Assembly: GCA_002839605.1 (NCBI GenBank) | Contig: PGYK01000001.1 | Location: 310,001 to 374,000 of the forward strand | DNA from: Methanomicrobiales archaeon HGW-Methanomicrobiales-3 | GTDB lineage: Archaea > Halobacteriota > Methanomicrobia > Methanomicrobiales > Methanospirillaceae | Direction: 5' to 3' | DNA length: 64,000 nucleotides | In this document: positions 10,092 through 17,776 of the stretch, piece after piece | Numbering within the stretch: the first letter of the stretch is position 1 | How the letters are laid out: each line of letters starts with the position of its first letter | Program-made: the position numbers and the translations under genes | Notes under the pieces: generated by a model | What the model was told of the DNA's origin: nothing | What the model saw: only the letters and a program-made list of their open reading frames with translations | Database searches by the model: none

Positions 10092-10406
10092 ATGGCAGAA
10101 AAAATACCGGCGACCCGCGGGGAACGCGTTGCGATCTCGTATAAAATGCCCCCCAATATCTACGAGAAGGTCAATAAACTCGTGTACGAGGAAAAGAAGT
10201 TCTCCACGGTCTCGGACTGCATTACACAAGCTTTATTATCCTTCGTCGATAATCACCACGATATGGGACAGTTCAAAGAGCTGTTCAAGGACTACATGTC
10301 ATCGGATGAGGGCCGGGAACTCATGAAAGATATGATGAAAGAAGTCCTGCTGGATGTGTTATCGCACCAGAAGATCGATGCAAAAGATGCTAAGGGTAAT
10401 TCATAG
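10092..10406 (+). CDS. Ribbon-helix-helix DNA-binding protein
   Basis: 104 residues. The N-terminal half reads as a CopG/Arc-type ribbon-helix-helix: the beta strand ERVAISYKMP, helix 1 PNIYEKVNKLVYE, then a turn and helix 2 TVSDCITQALLSF. The C-terminal half is an acidic helical region (about 60-95), perhaps for oligomerisation or a partner. There is no toxin gene alongside, so a stand-alone transcription factor is more likely than an antitoxin. The tandem/dyad motif upstream suggests autoregulation. The regulon is unknown. Confidence 0.75.
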   Translation: MAEKIPATRGERVAISYKMPPNIYEKVNKLVYEEKKFSTVSDCITQALLSFVDNHHDMGQFKELFKDYMSSDEGRELMKDMMKEVLLDVLSHQKIDAKDAKGNS

Positions 10407-10479
10407 GTAACCTACTTCCACCTCTTCTTTTCCCGCCAGTATAGCCTGCGTTATTGAATACTCCTCAGTGCTGTGCACT

Positions 10480-10959
10480 ATGCAGATTCGTATCATTGCT
10501 GTTGGAAAGATCAAGGAACGGTTCCTGCAGGAAGGAATCGCCGAGTACCTCATGCGCCTCCGTCCCTACGCAAACGTGCAGGTAATCGAGATAGCCGATG
10601 AGAAACGGCCGGCATCTGCCTCGCCCGCAATCGAATCGGCAGCAATGGAGAAGGAAGGGGACCGGATTCTTGCCGCAATCCCTGAAGGCTCCCACATCAT
10701 CGCGCTCGACGTTTTGGGAAAGAGCTGGTCGAGCAGGGATCTTGCGGGCTCGTTTGGCGAATGGGAACTCTCGGCAAAGAACCAGCTTGCCTTTGTGATC
10801 GGGGGCGATCTCGGTCTCTCGCCGGCGGTTCTGGCACGGAGCAATTTGCGCCTCTCCCTCTCGAAGATGACGTTCACTCACCCGATGGCCCGGCTCCTCC
10901 TGCTGGAACAGGTGTACCGGGCATTCCGGATCCTCCGCGGCGAACCGTATCATAAATAA
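10480..10959 (+). CDS. rlmH: 23S rRNA (pseudouridine-1915-N3)-methyltransferase RlmH
   Basis: SPOUT-class methyltransferase that modifies helix 69 of 23S rRNA. The protein starts MQIRIIAVGKIK. It shows the AdoMet trefoil-knot motifs LDVLGKSWSS, FVIGGDLGLSP and the C-terminal LSKMTFTHPMARLLLLEQVYRA. The 159-residue length fits the family (about 155). I chose the ATG at 10480 over the in-frame GTG at 10468 because it matches the family N-terminus. RlmH is mainly bacterial but is also present in some archaea. Confidence 0.92.
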   Translation: MQIRIIAVGKIKERFLQEGIAEYLMRLRPYANVQVIEIADEKRPASASPAIESAAMEKEGDRILAAIPEGSHIIALDVLGKSWSSRDLAGSFGEWELSAKNQLAFVIGGDLGLSPAVLARSNLRLSLSKMTFTHPMARLLLLEQVYRAFRILRGEPYHK

Positions 10960-10972
10960 TCCGGTTCCTGTC

Positions 10973-10980
10973 TTTTTTTT
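10973..10980 (+). terminator. T-tract terminator after rlmH
   Basis: Eight T residues begin 13 bases after the rlmH stop and precede about 165 bases without a gene. This is a plausible U-tract terminator. Confidence 0.45.
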
Positions 10981-11145
10981 GGATACTCTGGGGATTCATC
11001 GACATGCCGATCCTGTGCCCGGCATCCCCACTCCTGATACCATGACTGCCTGGGAATGCCTGCGGGATCTTCTTCCCTGCAGAGTTGGCATACCCCCTCC
11101 CTTGTTTCCTCAACGTTTTTCTTCCTTTCCGGTACACGGATCAGT

Positions 11146-11493
11146 ATGAACTCCTCCCAACCCGTTGGGGATACCGGCACGTGCAGCCGGTGCGGCGAGT
11201 GCTGCCGCTGGCTCCCCCTCGTCCCCATCAAACAGTGCAAACCCCACCAGCTCCACTACCTCCGGGAGCGGGGGCTCAAAGAATCGGGAGGGTACTTTCT
11301 TGTAAATTCTCCCTGCCGGCACCTGCGGGAGGAGCCACCGGACGGCACTGGTGTTCCGAAGTGGATCTGCGCCATCTATGATTCCCGTCCCGAGACCTGT
11401 CGTGACTTCTGCGGGAAGACCTTGAGCGGCGGGAAGCGGTTCTTTGTGCCCGATGGGTGCACCATGGCGGGAGGAAAGGACCGGCAAAAATAG
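11146..11493 (+). CDS. YkgJ-type cysteine-cluster protein
   Basis: 116 residues. The spacing C-x2-C-x2-CC near the N-terminus (TCSRCGECC), then SPCRHL, CAIYDSRPETC and a late cysteine match the zinc/iron-chelating cysteine-cluster family (YkgJ/CxxCxxCC). Members are thought to bind Zn or an Fe-S cluster; the substrate is unknown. I chose the start MNSSQPV because homologous sequence begins just before the first cysteines; an upstream in-frame ATG at 11056 would add a low-complexity tail. Confidence 0.8.
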   Translation: MNSSQPVGDTGTCSRCGECCRWLPLVPIKQCKPHQLHYLRERGLKESGGYFLVNSPCRHLREEPPDGTGVPKWICAIYDSRPETCRDFCGKTLSGGKRFFVPDGCTMAGGKDRQK

Positions 11494-11541
11494 CCCGCAT
11501 CCGGATCCCGGATGAAGCGGGAAGATACAAACGAGGCCGGT

Positions 11542-13059
11542 TCAGGGCTTTTCGGATGGGATCGTTCCCTCCTTCTCCGGATCGACCCCCGGCTCCGTTG
11601 TTTTGGGTTCAGGGCTGTAATCTATCGGGTACCGGAGCATATACCGCAGCCCCCCGGCTGTCGAGAGGTTACGCATCTCCCGGCTCACCTGCGCGATCAG
11701 TTCCCGGACAACCAGCCGTTCCTCGACCTCCCCGGACTCTTTGACAAAGGCGAGCCGGTGGATCGAATAGATCCCAATCAGGAATGCAAAGACAAAAAAG
11801 AAGTCCCAGTACTGGAAGTCCAGCGTGTGGATCGCAAACTCCGCCTGCGGGCTCTTCCAGTTCAGCGTGAGCGAGAGCTCGGTTGCCTTGAACGAGTCCA
11901 CAAACATCCCCCCAATGATCGGAGCGATGCCCGCGGCAAGGGAGTTGGTGATGCTGATACTTGCAAGGTACGCGGTGGCACTCCCTGCTGGAGCGAGCTT
12001 GAGGCCGATGTTCGCCGCCCCGAGCGTGACACCGGCTGTCGATATGCCCATAAGGATGTGGAGGACGATCAGGAGCGGGATGGTCAGCAGGTGCCGGTCC
12101 GGGAGCGTGGTGAAGGTCCAGCCGAGGATGCAGACCATGAAGAGCGGACCGGCCACCCGGAGCACGGACTTGTTGCTGTACCGGTCAGCGATCCCGCCCC
12201 ACATGGGGTAGGAGAAGACGCTTGATGCCTGGCTGATGACCGCAAGGATGATGACTATCGTGATGTCGAACCCGAGCATGACCAGCAGGTAGACCGTGAA
12301 GAATGGTGCCGCCAGGTTGACCGCGAAGTTCCAGGAGCCGAGGAACGCGATGAGGCGGGTGAAGTTGTCGTCCCGGAACGCGGACCGGATCTGGCTCAGT
12401 AACGGGACGCCCGGGGCAGATCGCATCAGTGGCTCGGGGATCCGCGATATGTAGTATATCCCGAAAAGTCCGGCAATGAACCCGCCAAGGAAGATGATTG
12501 AGTATGCGGTCCCGGCTGGTAATCCGGGATTCTTCTGGATGAGATCAATGAGGAGACCCGCGGCGAGGGAGAGGGCGCTCCCGAGGGCAAGGGAGAGTGC
12601 CATCCTTCGGGAGAAGAAGGAGCCGAGGATATTCTGCGGAACAAGATCGCGCATCCACGAGTTCCAGCTGCAATGGGAGAAGGAGGAGATGCTCCCGTAC
12701 ATGGCCAGCGAGATGATAAGGACGGGCACGGCTGCTGCCGGGCCGAAAAGGAACGGTATCAGGGCGATGACAACCCAGAAGAGCCGGGCAATGATCGAGG
12801 CGCCAACGCAGACGAGCCGGCGGTTGCGGACGCGTTCAACAACCGAGATGGCCGGAACCTGGATCAGCTCGGCAAGCGGGGGGATTGCTGCAAGCAGCCC
12901 GATGACGGTGTTGGAGGCGCCCAGCTGAAGACCGAACGCGACAAGGAAGATCCCGCTTGTTAAGGTGACCATCGCCTGCGTGGCAAGCCCGTCCCTGATG
13001 ATGTACGAGAGCCCCCGTTTCAGGTCATCCTCAGAGATCGTCTCCTGCGGGTTCATCAT
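11542..13059 (-). CDS. MFS transporter
   Basis: 505-residue integral membrane protein with about twelve hydrophobic helices and a charged central loop around residue 220. It is of the major-facilitator type. Typical elements are GLLAAIPPLAELIQVPA in helices 1-2, followed by a basic loop VERVRNRRL, and MGISTAGVTLGAANIG in the second half. The C-terminal about 60 residues are cytoplasmic and charged. The substrate cannot be predicted. It is transcribed toward the convergent cysteine-cluster gene. Confidence 0.85.
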   Translation of the reverse strand: MMNPQETISEDDLKRGLSYIIRDGLATQAMVTLTSGIFLVAFGLQLGASNTVIGLLAAIPPLAELIQVPAISVVERVRNRRLVCVGASIIARLFWVVIALIPFLFGPAAAVPVLIISLAMYGSISSFSHCSWNSWMRDLVPQNILGSFFSRRMALSLALGSALSLAAGLLIDLIQKNPGLPAGTAYSIIFLGGFIAGLFGIYYISRIPEPLMRSAPGVPLLSQIRSAFRDDNFTRLIAFLGSWNFAVNLAAPFFTVYLLVMLGFDITIVIILAVISQASSVFSYPMWGGIADRYSNKSVLRVAGPLFMVCILGWTFTTLPDRHLLTIPLLIVLHILMGISTAGVTLGAANIGLKLAPAGSATAYLASISITNSLAAGIAPIIGGMFVDSFKATELSLTLNWKSPQAEFAIHTLDFQYWDFFFVFAFLIGIYSIHRLAFVKESGEVEERLVVRELIAQVSREMRNLSTAGGLRYMLRYPIDYSPEPKTTEPGVDPEKEGTIPSEKP

Positions 13060-13114
13060 GGTATACCACGTTCAAGCAGCCCGGGCACGAAAACCATTTG
13101 CCTGCGGTACGGTA

Positions 13115-14284
13115 TCAGTTTTGTCCTTGGGAGGTGGTCTCTTTCTCCGCGCTTTCTGTTTTCTGGATCCATTCCAGCATCACGTCAAGCGCAAGCCCGA
13201 TGTTTCCTACCTGGCAGTGGTTCTGTGCCTGCTCCTCCCGCGTGAAGATCCGTGCCGTCACGGACCGGGCATTCTGGAGGGCCTGTACCTGCCGGGCGTG
13301 CATCTTGAGCGGGATGAAATGGTCTTCGGCTCCGGTCAGGATGAGGACGTCCTGCAAAACAAGTTCCGGGTGCTGGTTTTCGGCATTAAACCGGATGAGG
13401 AAATCGGTTGCATCCATCGCTGTCGTGGTCTTTGTGATGTACATCAGGTTGTTGATCCCCCACCGCTCCTGGAAACTGGCGTTCATCTTCATTGCGGCGA
13501 TGCGGTTCATCAGGCCCCGGAACCGGAACAGGTACGAGAAGAAGACCCGGGCCGGTTCGGGAAGGAACTGCATATAATCGTAGGCGATGCTGGACGCGAT
13601 CACACGCGTGATCCGGGGCTCGAAAGCGGCGGCACGGAAGCACATCCAGCCCCCCATCGAGATCCCAAGAAGGGTGACGTTATCCAGATGGAAATGATCG
13701 AGTACGGCCCCGACCGGCTTCTCCCACTCGTGGGTCAGCGGCAGCCCCGCCTTCTTGAGTGCGGCGCCCTGCCCCGGTCCCTCGAACAGGACCACGTCAT
13801 ACCCGTGTGCTGCAAAGAACGTGGCGCACGAGTACCATTCCTCGATAAAGGAGTCGAACCCGCCATGGATGACGAGCGTGCCGAGGGCCTGTTCCTGCTC
13901 TGCGGGAAGGCGGAGTGCGGGAAGGTATGCCCCCTCGTACGGGACCCGGTGCCGCTCGAACGGCTCGTCCGCTGCCGCGTGGGTATAGAAAGCATCGGCG
14001 AACCGGTCATAGAGCATCTCCTTGTCGGGATCGGACGGGAGGACGAAGAATTCCGCGGCCCGGTACAGGAACGCTGCTGTCATCCATTCGCCTTCGGAAG
14101 CAGCCTTTTTTGCCAGTCCGGTCATCACGTTCTTCCAGTCATCGAAGTCGTGGATCTTTTCTGCTGCATCCTTTACCGTCCCGAGGGGAACATATCCCAG
14201 CGAGTGCCAGCGGTTGAGCTGGTAGTTGATGATCTTCACGGGATGGAGGGCATGGTAGCCCACCGGAAATACAAACTGCTTCAC
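13115..14284 (-). CDS. Alpha/beta hydrolase
   Basis: 389 residues. A helical cap-like N-terminal region (about 1-115) precedes an alpha/beta hydrolase core. The oxyanion strand is VIHGGFDS near residue 138, the nucleophile elbow is GISMGG with S209, the acid is in LTGAEDHF, and the histidine is in the late NHCQVGN. The architecture recalls the FrsA/DUF1100-like branch of large hydrolases. No signal peptide is present, so it is cytoplasmic. The substrate is unknown. It lies 55 bp upstream of the MFS gene on the same strand and may share its transcript. Confidence 0.85.
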   Translation of the reverse strand: MKQFVFPVGYHALHPVKIINYQLNRWHSLGYVPLGTVKDAAEKIHDFDDWKNVMTGLAKKAASEGEWMTAAFLYRAAEFFVLPSDPDKEMLYDRFADAFYTHAAADEPFERHRVPYEGAYLPALRLPAEQEQALGTLVIHGGFDSFIEEWYSCATFFAAHGYDVVLFEGPGQGAALKKAGLPLTHEWEKPVGAVLDHFHLDNVTLLGISMGGWMCFRAAAFEPRITRVIASSIAYDYMQFLPEPARVFFSYLFRFRGLMNRIAAMKMNASFQERWGINNLMYITKTTTAMDATDFLIRFNAENQHPELVLQDVLILTGAEDHFIPLKMHARQVQALQNARSVTARIFTREEQAQNHCQVGNIGLALDVMLEWIQKTESAEKETTSQGQN

Positions 14285-14336
14285 GGATCTCTCCTCACTA
14301 TCAGCATGGGTGCGGTCGGTTTACAGTCTTTGTTCC

Positions 14337-14855
14337 AAACCTGTCCGAAACCTCATGAAGCGATCGGGATCGCGTTGAAATGCCGGGCGGGATCAATCGA
14401 AGATCGATTTTTCTGATCCAAACGCGATCATGATCGCGATTGAAATGCTCTGCCGGATCGATCAGGGTTTGATTTTTTATTTTCAACCGGATCGTGATTT
14501 TTTCAGATCAATCAGGATCCGATTGAAAATTTTTCAGCAGACTTTGATTAAAAAACCGATGAATATCTGGGGGTTACGACGGAACGCGGTGTTGCATATC
14601 TGGTTAACTTTTCGCAACCAGACTTTGATTGATTTTTTTTGGGCAGACTTTGATTGTAATTTTTTCAGCACGATCCGATTATCCAAATTCAATCGCGATC
14701 ATGATCGCGATTGAAATGCTCAGCCGGATCAATCAGGGATCGATTTTTCATTGCAAAACGGATCGTAGTTTTTTCGTCAATCACGATCCGGTTGAATTTT
14801 TTCCATCCACCTTTTCTTTTCATGCGATCATGATTCAAAAAAACTGTATCAATCG
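14337..14855. repeat. AT-rich intergenic repeat block A (GATC-dyad repeats)
   Basis: This is the main content of a roughly 600-base gap with no convincing gene. It holds three copies of a unit beginning with a GATC-containing dyad followed by TTGAAATGC, then CGGGATCAATC/CGGATC and GATCGATTTTT (starts about 14361, 14423 and 14694). The second and third share an exact 28-base match 271 bases apart. GCAGACTTTGATT recurs about 14538, 14619 and 14643, and TTAACTTTTCGCAACCA lies at 14604-14620. The same elements recur on the opposite strand at 60.05-60.5 kb. Short open frames inside are low-complexity by-products of the repeats. Confidence 0.85.
14688..14715. repeat. 28-bp perfect palindrome inside repeat block A
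   Basis: TTCAATCGCGATCA is followed at once by its exact reverse complement. The whole is a 28-base palindrome with no spacer, holding nested GATC sites and a central ATGAT. It is the longest exact palindrome I noticed in the window. Confidence 0.95.
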
Positions 14856-14901
14856 CATTTTCGGGGATGATCTGAGGTCTTTTACCGAAAGAGAGCCCCC
14901 T

Positions 14902-15489
14902 TCACACCCGCTCGAAAACCGCCGCCCGGTTCACAAAGTACCATGACCGGCTCACGAGCCGGAACCCGCAGGACTCCGCAAGAGCAATCTTGCCGGAGAA
15001 CTCCCTGCCCGAAACAAGGATCGGAGGTTCGGAGAAGAAGAAGGTCCCGCCCTTCTTCAGGAGCGTGGCGAATTCCGAAAAGAGCCGCTCCGGGTCCGGG
15101 ACCTCGTGGACAACGAAGATGGCAGTCGCAAGGTCGAACGTCCCGTTCAGTTCCGCCGGAAGGCCGATCGTGTCGGGCCGGCACCGGTGGGTCGTGACCC
15201 GATGCATGAGCCCTTCCCGCGCCATCTTCTCCCGCACGATGGCGAGCATCTCCTCCTGGAGGTCGGCGGAGAAGACCTGCCCGGTCTCCCCCACCCGCTG
15301 TGCAAACGCCCGGGTGAAGAACCCCGGCCCGCAGCCAAAGTCGAGGACCCGGCCGCCCGGCGCAACCAGCCGCTCCGCAAGCCGGTCGGGGCGGTAGAGG
15401 AAACGGCGCAGCGGGGTGTCGAGGTGGTCTGCATGCTTCGGGTCGAAGACCTCGTGCTGACGGTGGCTGGTCTTTTCCATCACACTCAT
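14902..15489 (-). CDS. Class I SAM-dependent methyltransferase
   Basis: About 195 residues from the chosen start MSVMEKTS at 15489; M at 15480 is equally possible. The AdoMet motif I VLDFGCGPGFF is followed by acidic motif II (SADLQ), a post-II DLATAIFVVHEV, and LLKKGGTFFFSEP as motif III. This fits the UbiE/Methyltransf_11 family. The substrate is unknown. The AEC carrier stop at 15533 rules out the longest upstream extension if the genes are cotranscribed in order. The N-terminal HEVFDPKHADHLDTPLRR resembles small-molecule methyltransferases seen in anaerobes. Confidence 0.85.
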   Translation of the reverse strand: MSVMEKTSHRQHEVFDPKHADHLDTPLRRFLYRPDRLAERLVAPGGRVLDFGCGPGFFTRAFAQRVGETGQVFSADLQEEMLAIVREKMAREGLMHRVTTHRCRPDTIGLPAELNGTFDLATAIFVVHEVPDPERLFSEFATLLKKGGTFFFSEPPILVSGREFSGKIALAESCGFRLVSRSWYFVNRAAVFERV

Positions 15490-15532
15490 ACGAAACCTGT
15501 TCGCTGAACGGAACGATAACCGTTCGGCTCCC

Positions 15533-16501
15533 TTACAGTCCAATGGCAAGGGTGAGGGGAAGGGTTGCGAGACCGATGAGGTACGTGCCGATGACAAGGG
15601 CGGCGGCCAGTTTCCCGTCACACCCGTACCGGTCAGCGATCACTGCTGCAATGGCGCCTGAGGGCATAGCCGCAAGGATCACTGAAACCTGCCGCTCCAT
15701 CAGGGACAGGCCTGTTACGGATCCCCCCACAAACACGAGCGCCGGGAGGAGGAAGAGGTGGACGATGGCGACAAGGGCAAGGAGCGGGACGAAGGTACGG
15801 GCCTGTACCGGGCGGAGCAGGAGACCGAGGGAGATCCAGACCAGCAGGTTCAGGGCGTGCTGGATGACGAAAAAGAACTCAACAAAGACATCGTCGTAAA
15901 TGTCCGCCCCCGGCAGGTGGAAGACCGTAAAGAGAAGGGAGACGATGAGGCCCAGCCAGAACGCAAGGAAGACCGGGGAGCAGAAGAAATCCTTTAAGAA
16001 TGCAGGGAGGGAGATGTGCTTCCCTTGTGCAGCAAGGCCGAAGGAGCCGGCAACGAGGATGCCGATGGTGAAGAACGGGAGGGCGAACCCGAATGTTCCG
16101 AGGGCATGACCGAATGCCAGTTCTTCGCTTGCAGTGCCAAAGACGGTAGCAAGGACCGGTGCACCAACCGTGTAGGTGCTCCCCCATGCAGAGAGGATGA
16201 CGACCGTCCCCGTTGCTGCAGGCGGGAGTGAAAGGGCCCGGCACGCTGCCCATGCAATGAGCATCGCTGCAATGACCGCGATGTTCACGATCAGGATCGG
16301 CAGCACCCAGTCGGTACGGATAATGGTTGTCGTGAGCATCCCGAAGACGATCGCCGGCAGGGCAAACTCGGTGACAAGGCGATCGAAGACCGGCTGGTGG
16401 GAATCATCAAAAACGCCCCGCCGTTTCAGGAGCTGGACAACTACCACGATCAGGAGGAACATCACGATATACTGGAGCATGGCGAAGGTGACGGTCAGCA
16501 C
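15533..16501 (-). CDS. AEC-family transporter (first of tandem pair)
   Basis: 322 residues with about ten membrane helices, of the auxin-efflux-carrier (AEC/MdcF-like) family of putative organic-anion carriers. The cytoplasmic N-terminal turn QLLKRRGVFDDSHQP is followed by a helix ending ALPAIVF, and the C-terminal half holds the MPSGAIAAVIADRYGCDG motif. M1 aligns exactly with the start of the paralogue at 16610-17563, so the longest start is kept. The two genes form a tandem on the minus strand. Confidence 0.88.
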   Translation of the reverse strand: MLTVTFAMLQYIVMFLLIVVVVQLLKRRGVFDDSHQPVFDRLVTEFALPAIVFGMLTTTIIRTDWVLPILIVNIAVIAAMLIAWAACRALSLPPAATGTVVILSAWGSTYTVGAPVLATVFGTASEELAFGHALGTFGFALPFFTIGILVAGSFGLAAQGKHISLPAFLKDFFCSPVFLAFWLGLIVSLLFTVFHLPGADIYDDVFVEFFFVIQHALNLLVWISLGLLLRPVQARTFVPLLALVAIVHLFLLPALVFVGGSVTGLSLMERQVSVILAAMPSGAIAAVIADRYGCDGKLAAALVIGTYLIGLATLPLTLAIGL

Positions 16502-16609
16502 GGGCAGTCACCCCCGCACCCCGTCCGATGCCCTGATACTGAACCTGTCCTTGTCGTGCAGGGCCTGTTTTTCCGTGGTGTTCGATCGTGCAGGGTCATG
16601 GCAAATCTC

Positions 16610-17563
16610 TCATAGCAGCAGGAAGATCACAAGCGGGATGGTCGCAAGGCTGACAATATAGGTCGCAATCACCATGGCTGAGGCAAGCGCCCCGTCGCAC
16701 CCGTACCGGCCTGCCACAACTGCGGCAATGGCGCCGGAAGGCATGGCTGCTTCGATGACCAGGATCTCGGTAGCAAGAAGGGAGAGGCCAAGGGTTGTTG
16801 CCCCGGCAAGGACAAAGACCGGTTTGAAGAAAAGTTTTAAACAGACCACGAGCAGGAATGCCACAAAAATCGGACGGATGTCGATGGGCCGGAGCATAAG
16901 GCCAAGCGAGACCGCAACGAGAATTTCTAATCCGTTGGCGAAGTACCCGAAGAATGTTGTGAAGAACCCGCCGCTCATCAGTGCGGAGGCCACGGGTATC
17001 TGCGAGACGATGAGGCCGAGGAGAAACGCGATGAAGATGGGCGAGACAAAGAAGCTCTTCATGACCGGCCATACTTCGGAGCTCTGGCTGGTCTCACGGC
17101 TGCCGAACCATGCGGTGATCGGGACCCCGATCAGGAAATACGGGATGCAGGCCCCGAACTCCCCGATGATCAGGCCGAGCGCCAGCGCCTCGCTGTTGGC
17201 GCCGAAGGTCTGCCGGATCAGGGGGTAGGCCATGGTCGATGTACTGCCGATACCGGCAAGCATGATGAGCGCCCCTGTCTTGCCATACGAGAGCTTCATG
17301 GCCCGGCAGGCGATATACGCGAGGAAGCAGCAGGCGGCAATTGAGAGGAACATCACGAAGGCTGCAAGGATCTGGTCGGCATGGACCCTGCTCGCCGCGA
17401 GGGTGGAGAATATCACCACCGGCAGGGCGAGTTCAGTGACGAGGCGGTTGAAGACCGGCTGGTGGGAGTCATTGAAGATGCCCTGCCGTTTCAGGAGCTG
17501 GATGAAGAGGACGAGCAGGAAGAAGATGGCAACCGATTTTAACAAGGGATAGAGGTGCTCCAT
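16610..17563 (-). CDS. AEC-family transporter (second of tandem pair)
   Basis: 317-residue paralogue of the neighbouring carrier. It shares QLLKRQGIFNDSHQPVFNR near the N-terminus and MPSGAIAAVVAGRYGCDG near residue 280. About ten helices are visible. The transport substrate is unknown. Having two full-length and clearly diverged copies side by side suggests an old duplication with different specificities or a heteromer. Confidence 0.88.
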   Translation of the reverse strand: MEHLYPLLKSVAIFFLLVLFIQLLKRQGIFNDSHQPVFNRLVTELALPVVIFSTLAASRVHADQILAAFVMFLSIAACCFLAYIACRAMKLSYGKTGALIMLAGIGSTSTMAYPLIRQTFGANSEALALGLIIGEFGACIPYFLIGVPITAWFGSRETSQSSEVWPVMKSFFVSPIFIAFLLGLIVSQIPVASALMSGGFFTTFFGYFANGLEILVAVSLGLMLRPIDIRPIFVAFLLVVCLKLFFKPVFVLAGATTLGLSLLATEILVIEAAMPSGAIAAVVAGRYGCDGALASAMVIATYIVSLATIPLVIFLLL

Positions 17564-17776
17564 TCTTCGCTTCCCTTTTATTTTCCTGTATCGTCTCCCG
17601 ACCAGATAAATACGGTGGGATTCGCCCGGCTTTAGGGAAGCTCAAATAATGAAAAAGCACCGGCATTTCTGCACCGTTGCGTCACCCCTGCTGCCTGGTG
17701 AGATGAACCCTTCACAAGCCATTCCGAAGGTTAATACCCTATCATTACCGTCAATTATTTCATACAAAGGTGTGCC

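Noticed and set aside
12965-14416. Long open frame on the plus strand (483 codons)
   Set aside because: It lies antisense to the alpha/beta hydrolase gene and part of the MFS gene, both of which have clear family motifs; the plus-strand product has no recognisable fold and odd composition.
14337-14880. Replication origin
   Set aside because: AT-rich repeats with dyads suggest an origin, but no orc1/cdc6 gene is near either block and the repeats do not resemble known origin recognition boxes that I can recall. Two inverted copies also argue against a single origin.
14337-14880. CRISPR array
   Set aside because: Repeats are not regularly spaced, vary in length, and no cas gene is present.
14430-14946. 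Short plus-strand frames in repeat block A
   Set aside because: They consist of repeated low-complexity sequence and lack family similarity; the repeats, not coding, explain the openness.
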